A stretch of 64,000 nucleotides of DNA, from contig DAOUCA010000164.1 of NCBI GenBank assembly GCA_034432375.1, positions 1-64,000 of the forward strand, read 5' to 3'. Shown here piece after piece: positions 43,356 to 52,448 of this stretch. The position numbers and the translations under genes are program-made. The notes under the pieces were generated by a model. The model did no database searches. It worked only from the letters and a program-made list of their open reading frames with translations, and was not told the origin of the DNA. The DNA comes from JAHBVH01 sp034432375. GTDB taxonomy: Bacteria; Chloroflexota; Anaerolineae; Caldilineales; Caldilineaceae. Position 1 is the stretch's first letter, and each line of letters begins with the position of its first letter.

Positions 43356-44294
43356 TTAGAGAGCACCGAGTGCAGCGCCTATCGGGCAGGCAACCGCAGG
43401 CAAGATACCGCTCACAGAAGCCGAAACATTGACATCAACATCAATTCTTGCAATGCCAATAGTCGGATCGCTGCTGTCAACAGTAACCGAGATATCTTTG
43501 ATTGCAACGGTGTAGCTCGCTTCTGCCTTCCCTAAGATATTATCTCCTTTCTCTTCTTGCCCGGACTTTTTCATCCCTTTGAGGGTGCCTGTCGCGGTGC
43601 CCAAAGCAGCGTTGATCAACCCTGTGCTTGCCAATAGAAAGAATGGTTTGTCGCCTGGCCAGCTCTCACCGCTAAGATCGGGCGCAGCCGTATTGGAATT
43701 CATTGTCGTTGCCAGCAGCAGCCGTTCCTTTTCAATGGCCGCGATAGGTGGGTTAAATACAACCCCTAAAAGCTCTGGGAGCGGTGGCAATTGGATGCTT
43801 TTTAGAATATTCGTCGAAATTTCATTGAGTGCTGTTGGGACAAGCATCTGGTTGATGATCAACTTATCCCAAACGGTGAATTTACTCTCGTCGACTTCAA
43901 TTGCCAGTGGTGTTAGCGAAGCTTGCGTCTCTACGATCTCAACCACGGCAAAAACCGTAAGCCAGCCTTGTGCAGACATTGGAGCAGCGCTGCCAACTTG
44001 AACCGTCCCCTTGATATCGCCAAACTTGAGTTGAAACGCATTTTGAGTTGGGCGCTCCGTCACCCCAGTGGATTTGATCGCCGCGTCCCACTGCGTCGTC
44101 GTTGGTGCCGTCAAGACAAAAGTTGGAGCCGCCAAAATGTCATAGGTCAGAGTAATCGACCCTAGTGGGGCTAGCTCTTTTGTTTCGGTCCCTTGAAAGA
44201 TGCTTTGACGTAGGACATTATCGGCATACAAGTGCGCGACCGCCTTTTCTAAAACAGCGTGATCTAGCCCGATGGCAATATCATAATTCGTCAT
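43356..44294 (-). CDS. 312-aa cluster protein, copy B (possible TULIP/P47-like)
   Basis: A paralogue of the 327-aa protein at 41531. The N-terminus (YDIAIGLDHAVLEKAVAHLY) is like the first helix of copy A; FQGTE, QNAFQL, LLGVVFNPPIAAIEKERLLL and WPGDKPFFLLAS line up with their copy A counterparts. A C-terminal strand pair AIKDISVTVDSSDPTIGIAR matches the same region in copy A. No signal peptide or span. AAGGAGG is a strong ribosome site upstream. The protein may bind a hydrophobic ligand, by analogy with P47/OrfX proteins, but this is inference. Confidence 0.65.
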   Translation of the reverse strand: MTNYDIAIGLDHAVLEKAVAHLYADNVLRQSIFQGTETKELAPLGSITLTYDILAAPTFVLTAPTTTQWDAAIKSTGVTERPTQNAFQLKFGDIKGTVQVGSAAPMSAQGWLTVFAVVEIVETQASLTPLAIEVDESKFTVWDKLIINQMLVPTALNEISTNILKSIQLPPLPELLGVVFNPPIAAIEKERLLLATTMNSNTAAPDLSGESWPGDKPFFLLASTGLINAALGTATGTLKGMKKSGQEEKGDNILGKAEASYTVAIKDISVTVDSSDPTIGIARIDVDVNVSASVSGILPAVACPIGAALGAL

Positions 44295-44326
44295 ATAGTA
44301 GCCTCCTTGTCGACCCTAATGTGAAT

Positions 44327-44881
44327 TCATGAAGGGGGCATTGCAGCAGCAACAGTCCAAAATGTTTCGGTCCAGACACCGCCGTCATTCCCATACTCGC
44401 GCGGGAATGACGCAAAGCGTTGTCGGGAGAAACCAGCCCGTGGATCTTCAATAAAGATCTCCTGGGTGTGCGCATTGTAGCCAACAACGACAATGTAATG
44501 TGCACCACCATTGTACCACTCAATCCGAACACATGGTGGTCGCCCTGCATCGAGTTCCAACTGGATCCGTTCAAAGAGCGGTTTGCCCAGGCTCCAATGG
44601 CTATAACTATTGGTAAATTTGAGTGCTTCGTCGAGTTTACGGTTCACGTTGTAGGCGTCGCTTTGGCCGAGAAGCGCAGCCTCACTATCCTGGTCACTTT
44701 GCGCCCCTTCCAAAGCGGAACAATCAAAGCCTAACAGCGCACCGGCAACCTGATCCTGCGTCCACCGGCTGGTTTGGTAAAATTGCCCCATCGCCGCGGC
44801 AATCGCCGCCCAGCACCAACGACTACGTTTTTGTGGCTCCATCTGAAAATCAAGGATCAGAGGCTGGCCGGAAGGCAGCAT
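44327..44881 (-). CDS. Papain-like cysteine protease of the C70 (AvrRpt2-like) family
   Basis: The 184-aa protein shows the motif Arg-Trp-Cys23-Trp-Ala-Ala that marks C70/papain-like effector proteases, then an AvrRpt2-like helix (AAIAAAMGQFYQ), His128 in GGAHYIVVVGY and Asp146 in IEDPRAG. These would form the Cys-His-Asp triad. AvrRpt2 relatives cleave host proteins or act in toxin maturation. No signal peptide is visible and the ribosome site is weak. It lies between the flavoprotein and the 312-aa protein gene, with short gaps, so it belongs to the cluster and may process one of its products. Confidence 0.75.
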   Translation of the reverse strand: MLPSGQPLILDFQMEPQKRSRWCWAAIAAAMGQFYQTSRWTQDQVAGALLGFDCSALEGAQSDQDSEAALLGQSDAYNVNRKLDEALKFTNSYSHWSLGKPLFERIQLELDAGRPPCVRIEWYNGGAHYIVVVGYNAHTQEIFIEDPRAGFSRQRFASFPREYGNDGGVWTETFWTVAAAMPPS

Positions 44882-44946
44882 GGCTTTGTCGCCAGGGACC
44901 AGCGAGCGATATCCCTGATAGCTGACACTCTTTGCGGCTTCGTGTT

Positions 44947-46569
44947 CTATTCTGAGCTTGATATTGGCACCTCATGGCATACAGCATTCAGGGTCTTTCG
45001 AAACTCATAGCGGCCCGGGGCTAGAATCTTGTTAGGGTCAAGTGTCTGTTTTAATTTATCAAGTACTTCTCCATAATCACGCTGCGCTGTCGAGAGATGA
45101 GCCATAGAGTGAATGCCCAATCGGTAGGGAAGATACCCCTTTGCAGTCATACAGTCTAGTAGGTTGTTATGGCAAGTCATTGCCCGCTCATCTTCACCCG
45201 GTACTTCGCGATCATATGCCAACATCACAAATAGTTTTACAGCTCTGCCCGAAGGGCAGGTTATCCCAATCATTGGTTCAAACCCCGCGGTGAGTACCAT
45301 CGCTTCGATCAGAGCAATGCCCTTAACAATCTCTTGACCCACAAACGGAAAAAGCAAACAAAGCCAAATAACGCCACATAAATCGCGATGTGGATCCAGA
45401 ATCTCAGAAGGGGGATCCTTTTTACGCCAGTAGATACTTTTGAGATTATCGTTGAATGGGGTGCCGACAAATGCAACGTCCCGCAGAAGTTCTTCATTAT
45501 CTTCCGCGTGATAAAATGCAAGCTTCGCAGCAACGGTTTCCTGCTGATCCGCAGGATTCGTGCGCTTTTGAGCAACTAACGCTTGCTCAACCAAGTTGCT
45601 GATAACCAAACTATGTTCACGATTGGCACCATAAATGGCACCTGTGGCGAACCATGCGGCTTGTTGTGGGAATGACTGGGAAAAGAGAGGGGTCTGCCCT
45701 GCCATTTCTTGCCAGGGATAGCCACGCTCGGTGGCTCGGATTTTATAGGCATTCCAAAGACTGAGGCTGTGACTCTCTAACACGTTCTGTAACAGTAACG
45801 GCTGCATTGCCTCTAGAAAGCCCTCAAGATCAGCAACCTCGGCTAGTTGATAGGTAAAAAGTGTCAGATGTTGCGGCTTTGGCCGGAGCCAAAAGGTCAT
45901 TTGAGTCACAATGCCCAAGTTCGATTGTATAAAAAGACCATCGAGCGATGGCCCAACCCCCGCTTTTGCTACCGCCGCCGCTTTGGCGTTAGCAAAAGCA
46001 GCAAATCCGGTTTGGATTCGTTCGCCGGTTGGCAGGAGAACTTCAAGGGCACAGCTATTGGCGGCTCTATCACCATAAGGGCCAATGCCATCGCCTCGTT
46101 CCAACGCATTGCCAATCAAACTACTCTCGGGGGAGCCACCTGTTACAGCTAGAAAGAGCGGTGATTTTTTCTCTTCCAGGAAATCGTAGACCTGTTGGAA
46201 GGTAACCCCGGGCTCAACCGTAATATAGGCTAACGTTTCGCTATAGTCAACAATACGATTGAGTCGACTTAAATCCAGAATAGCACATCTATCCTGGACC
46301 GGGACTTGGGAGCCTAGACCCCAATTTTTTCCACAACTCGTCGGATAAATAGGAGTTTGATACTGATTGGCAATGCGTATACAGGCTTGCACTTCGGCTC
46401 GATTAGCCGGCCGAACGACGGCCAACACCCGCTGCGTTGTCGCATAGGTTGTGGTCTGTGCGGCAGCGATCGTAGTCACGTCCGTCAGAACATGCGGCGC
46501 GCCCACGACCATACGCCAGCCGCTTATGACAGGTATTGGCTCATGATGGCGCCAGTCTGCTTTTTTCAT
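44947..46569 (-). CDS. FAD-linked oxidase of the vanillyl-alcohol oxidase / 4-cresol dehydrogenase type
   Basis: The 540-aa flavoprotein has the PCMH-type FAD domain: VVRPANRAEVQACIRIAN, the phosphate-binding turn SCGKNWGLGSQVPV, LDLSRLNRIVDY, ITVEPGVTFQQVYDFL and NALERGDGIGPYGDRAANS. The following GPSLDGLFIQSNLGIVTQMTFWL is close to that of 4-cresol dehydrogenase. The C-terminus ends APGRYEFRKT. Such enzymes oxidise p-alkylphenols or similar alcohols. It is the first gene of the 12-gene run, so its product is probably a phenol or alcohol tailoring step. A weak GAGG lies next to the ATG. Confidence 0.85.
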   Translation of the reverse strand: MKKADWRHHEPIPVISGWRMVVGAPHVLTDVTTIAAAQTTTYATTQRVLAVVRPANRAEVQACIRIANQYQTPIYPTSCGKNWGLGSQVPVQDRCAILDLSRLNRIVDYSETLAYITVEPGVTFQQVYDFLEEKKSPLFLAVTGGSPESSLIGNALERGDGIGPYGDRAANSCALEVLLPTGERIQTGFAAFANAKAAAVAKAGVGPSLDGLFIQSNLGIVTQMTFWLRPKPQHLTLFTYQLAEVADLEGFLEAMQPLLLQNVLESHSLSLWNAYKIRATERGYPWQEMAGQTPLFSQSFPQQAAWFATGAIYGANREHSLVISNLVEQALVAQKRTNPADQQETVAAKLAFYHAEDNEELLRDVAFVGTPFNDNLKSIYWRKKDPPSEILDPHRDLCGVIWLCLLFPFVGQEIVKGIALIEAMVLTAGFEPMIGITCPSGRAVKLFVMLAYDREVPGEDERAMTCHNNLLDCMTAKGYLPYRLGIHSMAHLSTAQRDYGEVLDKLKQTLDPNKILAPGRYEFRKTLNAVCHEVPISSSE

Positions 46570-47223
46570 GCCTCAGCCGTTCTTGTCAGTCGCTATAAAC
46601 GGTCACAAGATCCACAAGCAGATCACAATCTTGAATCAGTGCGACTCATATAGGCAATTAGGTAAATTTGACGACAACGTAAATAAACCAATAGTTTTTA
46701 GTACGACGTGAGGAAACCAAACAGTAGACGGTCTGGCTGCCTTATTTACGCTACTTTGTACTAGAATTCTAGAGGGGGAAGCGTTATTCTACTACTGGTC
46801 CTTGAGCGAATAGGCACATAGTTCGGGGAGAGATGATAGATGAAGAAGCGTGACTTTTTAGATTTTTCAGGGTTTATCAATTAAAATTATTCGTTCATCA
46901 AATTAAAATAGAACCTTTTTACACTGCGCAGTCAACAATTTCCAAATTGCGAATTAATGGAGTATAGATTCAATATAAACTATTTTACAGGAAAGATCAA
47001 TCCTCAAAAAATTCCCGGTGTCCTTTAGTTTGGGGGCAATTTTCTTCTAGCACGAGTGTGCGTCGCACTGCTCGGACGCGATTGGGTCGACAACATAACG
47101 CTTGACGGGTGCAACGCACACGGGCTGCCCCCAAAGTATAAAGAAACGAAGAAACCACTTCGGTCTCTTATAGAATGCTCTACCCTATCGTGGTACGTTG
47201 CTGAATTGCACCCCAATCCCATC
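46570..47223. other. Long AT-rich intergenic region
   Basis: A 654-bp gap between the 12-gene cluster and the carbohydrate ABC operon. The stretch 46640-47020 is strongly AT-rich. An imperfect inverted repeat pairs 47022-47037 (CTTTAGTTTGGGGGCA) with 47129-47146, with an inner GTGTGCGT/ACGCACAC stem. No gene is seen. It should hold the promoter of the cluster. Confidence 0.5.
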
Positions 47224-48141
47224 TTACGCCTTAATCGCACCGCTCGTAATCCCCCGTACATAGTAGCGCATCCCAAAGACAAACAAAATGACCAGCGGCA
47301 AGGTGGCCACGGTATACGCAGCCATGCGTGGTCCCCAGTCTGTAACCCCAAATTGCGAGGTGAACTGCGTCAGCCCCACCGAGACGACCTGCACCTCGGA
47401 GCTGGTGACGGTGATCAGCGGCCAGATAAAATCATTATAAGTGCTGATCAGATGCATGATCGCCAGCGTGACTAGGATTGGCCATGAGAGGGGTAGGGCA
47501 ATCCGCGAGTAGAGCGCAAATTCTGAGGCCCCGTCAATGCGCCCGGCGTCAAAGAGCTCCTGCGGCAGCGTGGCAAAGAAGCTGCGGCAGAGTAGGATGC
47601 CAAAGACCTGGCCACCGGCGGTCCAGGGCAGGATCAACACCCACGGCGTGTTGAGCAGCCCCAACTCTTTGACGAGAATAAAGGCGGGAATCAGCGTCAG
47701 TACGCCGGGGATCATCAGCAGGGCCAGGATGATCAGATAGATCGGCTCCTTAAACGGGAAGCGATGGCGAGCGAAGACATAACCGCTCAGCGAAGCCAAC
47801 AGCACCACAGCAAAGACCGAGGTGAGTGACGAGAGCAGCGTATTGGCAATATAACGCCACATGACGGTGAAGCCATCGACATAGTTATGCCAGCGCACAG
47901 GGTTGGGCAGTGCCCAGAAGCGACCGTAGATTTGGCCGTTGTCCTTGAGCGAAAAGACGACCATCAGCATAATTGGCACCAATGTCAAGATCAGCAAAAT
48001 CAACAGGATACCGATGATCACGCTCTGCTCGCTCAGTTCGCGGAAGAATTTGCGTGACTTCGTCTGGCGCGCCGCTTGGGCCGAACTGCTTGAAATCCTA
48101 GACGACGCCCCTTTGGAAACCGTAGTCGATTGAGTACTCAT
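47224..48141 (-). CDS. Carbohydrate ABC transporter permease (MalG type)
   Basis: The 305-aa membrane protein has six spans, a cytosolic N-terminus rich in Ser and Thr, and the EAA loop ELFDAGRIDGASEFALYSRIALPLS that binds the ATPase. It pairs with the fused permease just three bases upstream. It imports a sugar or sugar derivative delivered by the binding protein at 50646-52406. No ATPase gene is nearby, as often for shared MsmK-type ATPases. Confidence 0.92.
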   Translation of the reverse strand: MSTQSTTVSKGASSRISSSSAQAARQTKSRKFFRELSEQSVIIGILLILLILTLVPIMLMVVFSLKDNGQIYGRFWALPNPVRWHNYVDGFTVMWRYIANTLLSSLTSVFAVVLLASLSGYVFARHRFPFKEPIYLIILALLMIPGVLTLIPAFILVKELGLLNTPWVLILPWTAGGQVFGILLCRSFFATLPQELFDAGRIDGASEFALYSRIALPLSWPILVTLAIMHLISTYNDFIWPLITVTSSEVQVVSVGLTQFTSQFGVTDWGPRMAAYTVATLPLVILFVFGMRYYVRGITSGAIKA

Positions 48142-48144
48142 GCA

Positions 48145-50121
48145 TTAACCTTCATATTCCACAGACGACGTCACATAGCGCATATTGATAATCGTGCCAC
48201 CGAGAATTATCAGAAAGAGCACCGTCCCAATCGCCGACGCAAAACCAAAATTATTAAAGCGCACGGCCTGGTAATAGAGTTCCAGCGCCGGGGTGTAAGT
48301 GACATTGCCAGGGCCACCACCCGTGGTCAGGAAGATCAGTTGGAACTCCTGCACACCACCGATAAAGCCAAGGATCAGTAGCAATCGGAACTGGGGGATC
48401 AAGAGGGGCAGATCAATGCGCCAGATCCGCTGCCAGAAGCGCGCCCCGTCGACCTTGGCCGCGTCAAAGAGCTCCATGGGAATCGAGATCAGCCCACCAT
48501 AGAAGATCAGCAACGCAAAGGCGCTCACCCACGGAAAGCCAATCGCGATGATCGCGCCGAGCGCCGTATTCTTATCACCAAGCCATACACGCGTCCACGT
48601 CGAAAGGCCGAGCGCTTCTAGGGTCTGGTTGAGCAGCCCAATATTGGGATCGTAGATATTTGCCCAGAGCAAAATCCCCACAACCCCTGGCACGACTAAC
48701 GGCACAATAAACAACGAACGAATGCCATATTGGATCACCTGGCTGCGAATGTGAAAGATCAACTCAGCGACCAGCAGCGGCATCGTCAATGTCTTGATAA
48801 AACCGGAGAAGACGAGCAGCAGCGCATTTCTCACGCCGACCCAGAAGTAGGCGTCATTCATGATATTCTGAAATTGGGCGAGGCCAACCCAGCGCGTCTC
48901 GACTCCTGGTTTCCAAACGGTGAACGAATGGTAGAGGCCGGAAAAGGCGGGATAATAATTGAAGATCAGGAGCAGCGTCACCGTGGGTACGAGAAAGAGA
49001 TAGGAGACACGCGCCCGCCACATCTGCCGCCCAAGCTGACGAGGGGCAGCCGCACGTTCATGCCAAAAGCCCCGCCCGACCGCTGTCGTCCGCACCCAGA
49101 GTGTAAAGAGCGCCACCAATAGCAGCAGCGCCACGGGGATTCCCACCACCAACAGCGTCTGGAAGCGCTGGGCGTTGGCAAAGGTGGCGGCCGCAGCCGC
49201 TTTATCGACAAAGCGCGCTTGCCCACTGCGATCGCCAACAAGGAATGCATTGCCATCGGCAGTGACAGCGACCGCTTCCACCGCCGCCGTGCCAGGGCTT
49301 TCCTGTTGAATCGCGCCATCGCTGCCATTGAGTAGATAGACCGCACCCCCCTGCGTGCCGGCCACAATCAGCGCGCCATCTGGGGTGATCGCCACGCTGT
49401 TGATTGCCGTCGGCAGGGCAACATCCCACAGCGGCGTGGCATTGGCACCATTGAGCATAATTAGATGCCCATCGACTGTCCCCGCCACAATGCGGGCACC
49501 GTTGCTGACTGACGCCACACTGTTGACCGCCCGCGCCAACGAAGCGATCCACAGTTCGGTGCCGTCGGTGTTAAAGAGGTGGACTTGGGCGTTGCGCGTG
49601 CCAACGACCACACGAGCCGTCGTCGTGCCATAGATCGCGACGCCGTCCGCCACGTTGGGCAAGTTGGCCTGCCAGCGCAATTCGCCGGTAGTCCCATCCA
49701 GTGCGAGAACGGAGCGATCTTCGGCCACAGCCACCACCAGCGACCCATCCTGGGCAATCGCCACATCGAGTAAAATATTGCTGTGGCGATATTCCCAAAG
49801 CGGTTGGCCCTGCCCGTCAAGCAGATAGACGCGCCGATCTTCGGAGGCGACAGCGTTGCGCGTGCCATCGGCAGAGGTTGCCACACCCCAGACGGTGCCG
49901 CTGGTGGTGAAGCGCCACAACTCTGCACCGCTGCTATCGAGCGCCGTCGCCAGATTGTTGCGGCTGCCGATGAGTTGGATCTGACCATCGGCGGTTGTGG
50001 CGACGCTGTAGACAATATCATCGGCGCTATGCACCCAACCGGGCGTTTGGGCGTGGACAGGGCTACTCTGCCAAAGAGTCAGCAATAATAGCAGCAAAAG
50101 ACCAGCAGTCATGAACCGCAT
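48145..50121 (-). CDS. Beta-propeller fused to a MalF-type ABC permease
   Basis: The 658-aa protein is a fusion. Residues 1-25 are a signal peptide (AGLLLLLLLTLWQSSPVHAQ), then about 270 residues form PQQ/WD-like propeller repeats (for example VAIAQDGSLVVAVAEDRSVL, VAITPDGALIVAGTQGGAVY). A span at about residues 320-345 follows. The rest is a six-span MalF/UgpA permease with SYLFLVPTVTLLLIFNYYP and the EAA loop ELFDAAKVDGARFWQRIWRI. In typical importers the permease has no such domain, so the propeller may sense the substrate or dock the binding protein outside. The ATG at 50121 is preferred over TTG at 50154; the ribosome site AAGGAAA is 13 bases away. Confidence 0.88.
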   Translation of the reverse strand: MRFMTAGLLLLLLLTLWQSSPVHAQTPGWVHSADDIVYSVATTADGQIQLIGSRNNLATALDSSGAELWRFTTSGTVWGVATSADGTRNAVASEDRRVYLLDGQGQPLWEYRHSNILLDVAIAQDGSLVVAVAEDRSVLALDGTTGELRWQANLPNVADGVAIYGTTTARVVVGTRNAQVHLFNTDGTELWIASLARAVNSVASVSNGARIVAGTVDGHLIMLNGANATPLWDVALPTAINSVAITPDGALIVAGTQGGAVYLLNGSDGAIQQESPGTAAVEAVAVTADGNAFLVGDRSGQARFVDKAAAAATFANAQRFQTLLVVGIPVALLLLVALFTLWVRTTAVGRGFWHERAAAPRQLGRQMWRARVSYLFLVPTVTLLLIFNYYPAFSGLYHSFTVWKPGVETRWVGLAQFQNIMNDAYFWVGVRNALLLVFSGFIKTLTMPLLVAELIFHIRSQVIQYGIRSLFIVPLVVPGVVGILLWANIYDPNIGLLNQTLEALGLSTWTRVWLGDKNTALGAIIAIGFPWVSAFALLIFYGGLISIPMELFDAAKVDGARFWQRIWRIDLPLLIPQFRLLLILGFIGGVQEFQLIFLTTGGGPGNVTYTPALELYYQAVRFNNFGFASAIGTVLFLIILGGTIINMRYVTSSVEYEG

Positions 50122-50246
50122 GACGTAGTTCGATTTCCTTTTAGATATTCGCAATCTTCAAAACACTTTCTCATCGCAGACGCTCTAATTGCCCTACCAA
50201 TTGACCAAAACCCTCGTTCCACACTGGTGGAAGTGACTTAATTAAG

Positions 50247-50389
50247 TAACTCATGTTACGCAGCAGGTGGTTTTACCCAGAGAAACTCGTGTACTCCGCA
50301 TCCCCAGATGCGGGGCCGCTCCGCATCTGGGGATGCGGAGTACACGAGTGAGTAGATCCAGCTGCTACGTTGCTGCGTAACATAAGTTA
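50247..50389. repeat. Palindromic intergenic element, copy 2
   Basis: The ends taactcatgttacgcagca (50247-50265) and 50371-50389 pair with one mismatch. The core arms 50285-50313 and 50321-50349 are perfect 29-bp inverted repeats around a 7-bp loop. The core shares CCGCATCCCCAGATGCGG with the element at 6363-6493. It lies between the binding-protein gene and the fused permease. Confidence 0.85.
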
Positions 50390-50390
50390 C

Positions 50391-50565
50391 TTACTCATGT
50401 TACGCAGCAACGTAGCAGAAACTGAGTTTTTCCAGAGCAGATGCTGCTAAATTCTTCTGCTTTTAAAAACTCAGTTTCTCTGGTAGTGCGTCACATCAGT
50501 CAGCAAAAGCGACTAATAGGAGGCTGAGCCTGTCGAAGCCGCTCTGGCTTCGACAAGCTCAGCCT
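50391..50565. repeat. Partial palindrome and REP-like hairpin
   Basis: After copy 2, the outer end ttactcatgttacgcagcaa recurs (50391-50410). A stem AGAAACTGAGTTTTT (50417-50431) pairs with 50465-50479. Then AGGCTGAGCCTGTCGAAGCC (50521-50540) pairs with 50546-50565 with one mismatch. The last has the GGCTTCGACAAG core of the element at 21328. Confidence 0.75.
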
Positions 50566-50614
50566 CCGCTCTATTACCGAGCTATTTTCTTAACTTCCAT
50601 GAGCATCAAAACGA

Positions 50615-50638
50615 GTGCCTACGCCGGAGCGTAGGCAC
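50615..50638 (-). terminator. Terminator-like hairpin after the binding-protein gene
   Basis: gtgcctacgc and gcgtaggcac (10-bp stem, loop CGGA) start eight bases after the stop codon on the minus strand and are followed by CGTTTTG. It could reduce transcription into the permeases, giving more binding protein than permease. Confidence 0.55.
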
Positions 50639-50645
50639 CAGCCTT

Positions 50646-52406
50646 TTATTGCAACTCAGGCTTCTTGCTCGGATCCTCAAGATCCTGCGGGGTGAGCTTT
50701 AGGTGATCCAAGATGCCGTCGAAGTTGTTTTCCAGCGAGGCCTGATACTGCGTCAGGAACTCATCGAGCGTGATCTCGTCGGTGAAGTACTGTTGCGCCA
50801 AGTCAACCCATTCGCGCACGGTCGGCTGATAGTCGGCGACACCGCGGGCGCGATAGGTGCCGGCGGTATCCTTTTCCGTGTTACCGATCAGTGCCAGGTT
50901 AGCAAATCGAGCGGCGATCTCTTCGGGCAGTTGCACGCTCTTGACGATCGTCGGGCCGTTGACGCCCCCCTCGGGATTGTTGGCATCGAGGCGGTTGGCG
51001 AGGTAGACGCCATAGCCTTCGGGGCTGGTCGCAAACATCAGGAAGTCAACTTCGAGATCGTTCTGCGCCTGATCCTTGGCCGGTACGCCCCAGAAGCCAA
51101 TGTTGACTTCAATTGTGCGGGCGGGGGCATCCACCCCTTCGCCTTCCATGGACGGATTGTTAAAGGTGCCGATCTCAAAAATCGTAGCCGCCTGATCATC
51201 GGCAGAGGGGGTCGGGGTCGGCGCGCCTTCTTCGGCGGCGGAATAGCTATACGACCCTTCGGCCAGGCTGCGGATATTCTTCTCAAAGTTGGAGAGCAGC
51301 CAGGCCCCATCGAGGCGAATCGCCGCCTTTTGGGTCAGGAAGAGCGGATAGGCGTCCTTGGTACCGATCCAGCCGGGAGGGGCACAGCGGTTGGCGAACT
51401 CATAGAAGTTGGTGTACATGGTCTTCCAGGCGGGGCCATCAACACTCTGCTCGCCATCGCGCAGTGCGTTGATCTTGCGCACAACGTTGAAGGTGATATC
51501 CGTGGCATCGTCGTTGTAAGGATCGCTGGGATCATAGCTCCACTGGTCGTCAATGCCTTCGCGGAAACAGTAGTCCCCCTCTTGACAGCGCACTAGATCC
51601 GCTTCGTGGCGGGTGAATTGGTCGGCGTACATGCGGGCAAGCCAGCCAAAGGCACCGGACCAGAACGAATCGTAGTCGCCGGCAATCGAGACCGGGATAT
51701 AGCCGGCATCAGTCAGCGCATCGCACCAGCCCATGAATTGATCCCAGGTCGGTTGGTTGCGCGGGGTCTGCGCGACGGCCTCGGCATCGGCCAAGATGCC
51801 CGCTTTGTCAAAGGCAGTTTTATTGTAGAACCAGAGCACCTGCACCGTCTCCAGGTTTAACATATAGGTGGCACCGGTGACAGGGTTGCGCATATTGGCC
51901 AACGACGCCGCATCCATATCTTCGCGCCATGGTTGGTTGGTGTAGGGCGAGACGCGGTCGAGATAGGCGGCGAGATCGAGGAAGCGCTTGTCGTTGACGA
52001 GATCGGCGACCACGTTGGCGTTGACGAGCGAGGCTTCCGGCACACCGGCCGCAAACTGGGTGCGGATCCACTCCTGATAGCCTTCAGATGGCTTCAGTTC
52101 AACGACACATTCGACATCCGGATTTAACGCCGTATAGGCGTCGCACATCGCTTCCCAGGTTTGGGTGTCGCGGCCCTGGAAGGAGATGACGATCTTGCCG
52201 GAACGGGCGGCTTCGGGCGTGGGCGTGACGGCAATTTCGACTACTTCTGCTTCGGGCGTAGGCGTGGCATCGTCGGCAACGGCCTCGGTAGCAGGAGGAT
52301 TGGCAGCACTATCCGCCGGCGGTTGGCTGGGCGCACAGGCGGCAAGCAATAACAAGAGCAGGGCCAAGACAAGCAGGTGAGTCTTGGCAGAAAGACGGGA
52401 CAACAT
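50646..52406 (-). CDS. Carbohydrate ABC transporter substrate-binding lipoprotein (family 1)
   Basis: The 586-aa protein has a lipobox LLAAC (Cys24), an acidic/Pro linker, and an extracellular family 1 binding fold: KIVISFQGRDTQTWEAMCDAY at the start, VLWFYNKTAFDKAGI, QPTWDQFMGWCDAL, and GAWLLSNFEKNI. It is larger than the usual 420-450 aa, with several inserts. It delivers its ligand to the permeases downstream. AAAGGAG is nine bases upstream. The neighbouring dehydrogenases suggest a polyol or sugar acid. Confidence 0.9.
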   Translation of the reverse strand: MLSRLSAKTHLLVLALLLLLLAACAPSQPPADSAANPPATEAVADDATPTPEAEVVEIAVTPTPEAARSGKIVISFQGRDTQTWEAMCDAYTALNPDVECVVELKPSEGYQEWIRTQFAAGVPEASLVNANVVADLVNDKRFLDLAAYLDRVSPYTNQPWREDMDAASLANMRNPVTGATYMLNLETVQVLWFYNKTAFDKAGILADAEAVAQTPRNQPTWDQFMGWCDALTDAGYIPVSIAGDYDSFWSGAFGWLARMYADQFTRHEADLVRCQEGDYCFREGIDDQWSYDPSDPYNDDATDITFNVVRKINALRDGEQSVDGPAWKTMYTNFYEFANRCAPPGWIGTKDAYPLFLTQKAAIRLDGAWLLSNFEKNIRSLAEGSYSYSAAEEGAPTPTPSADDQAATIFEIGTFNNPSMEGEGVDAPARTIEVNIGFWGVPAKDQAQNDLEVDFLMFATSPEGYGVYLANRLDANNPEGGVNGPTIVKSVQLPEEIAARFANLALIGNTEKDTAGTYRARGVADYQPTVREWVDLAQQYFTDEITLDEFLTQYQASLENNFDGILDHLKLTPQDLEDPSKKPELQ

Positions 52407-52448
52407 GGGTTTTTTCTCCTTTGGGTAAATCGGAAACGATAGCCACCA

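Noticed and set aside
47025..47351. 108-codon minus-strand frame overlapping the MalG-type permease end
   Set aside because: It is a shadow of the real gene and of an inverted repeat.
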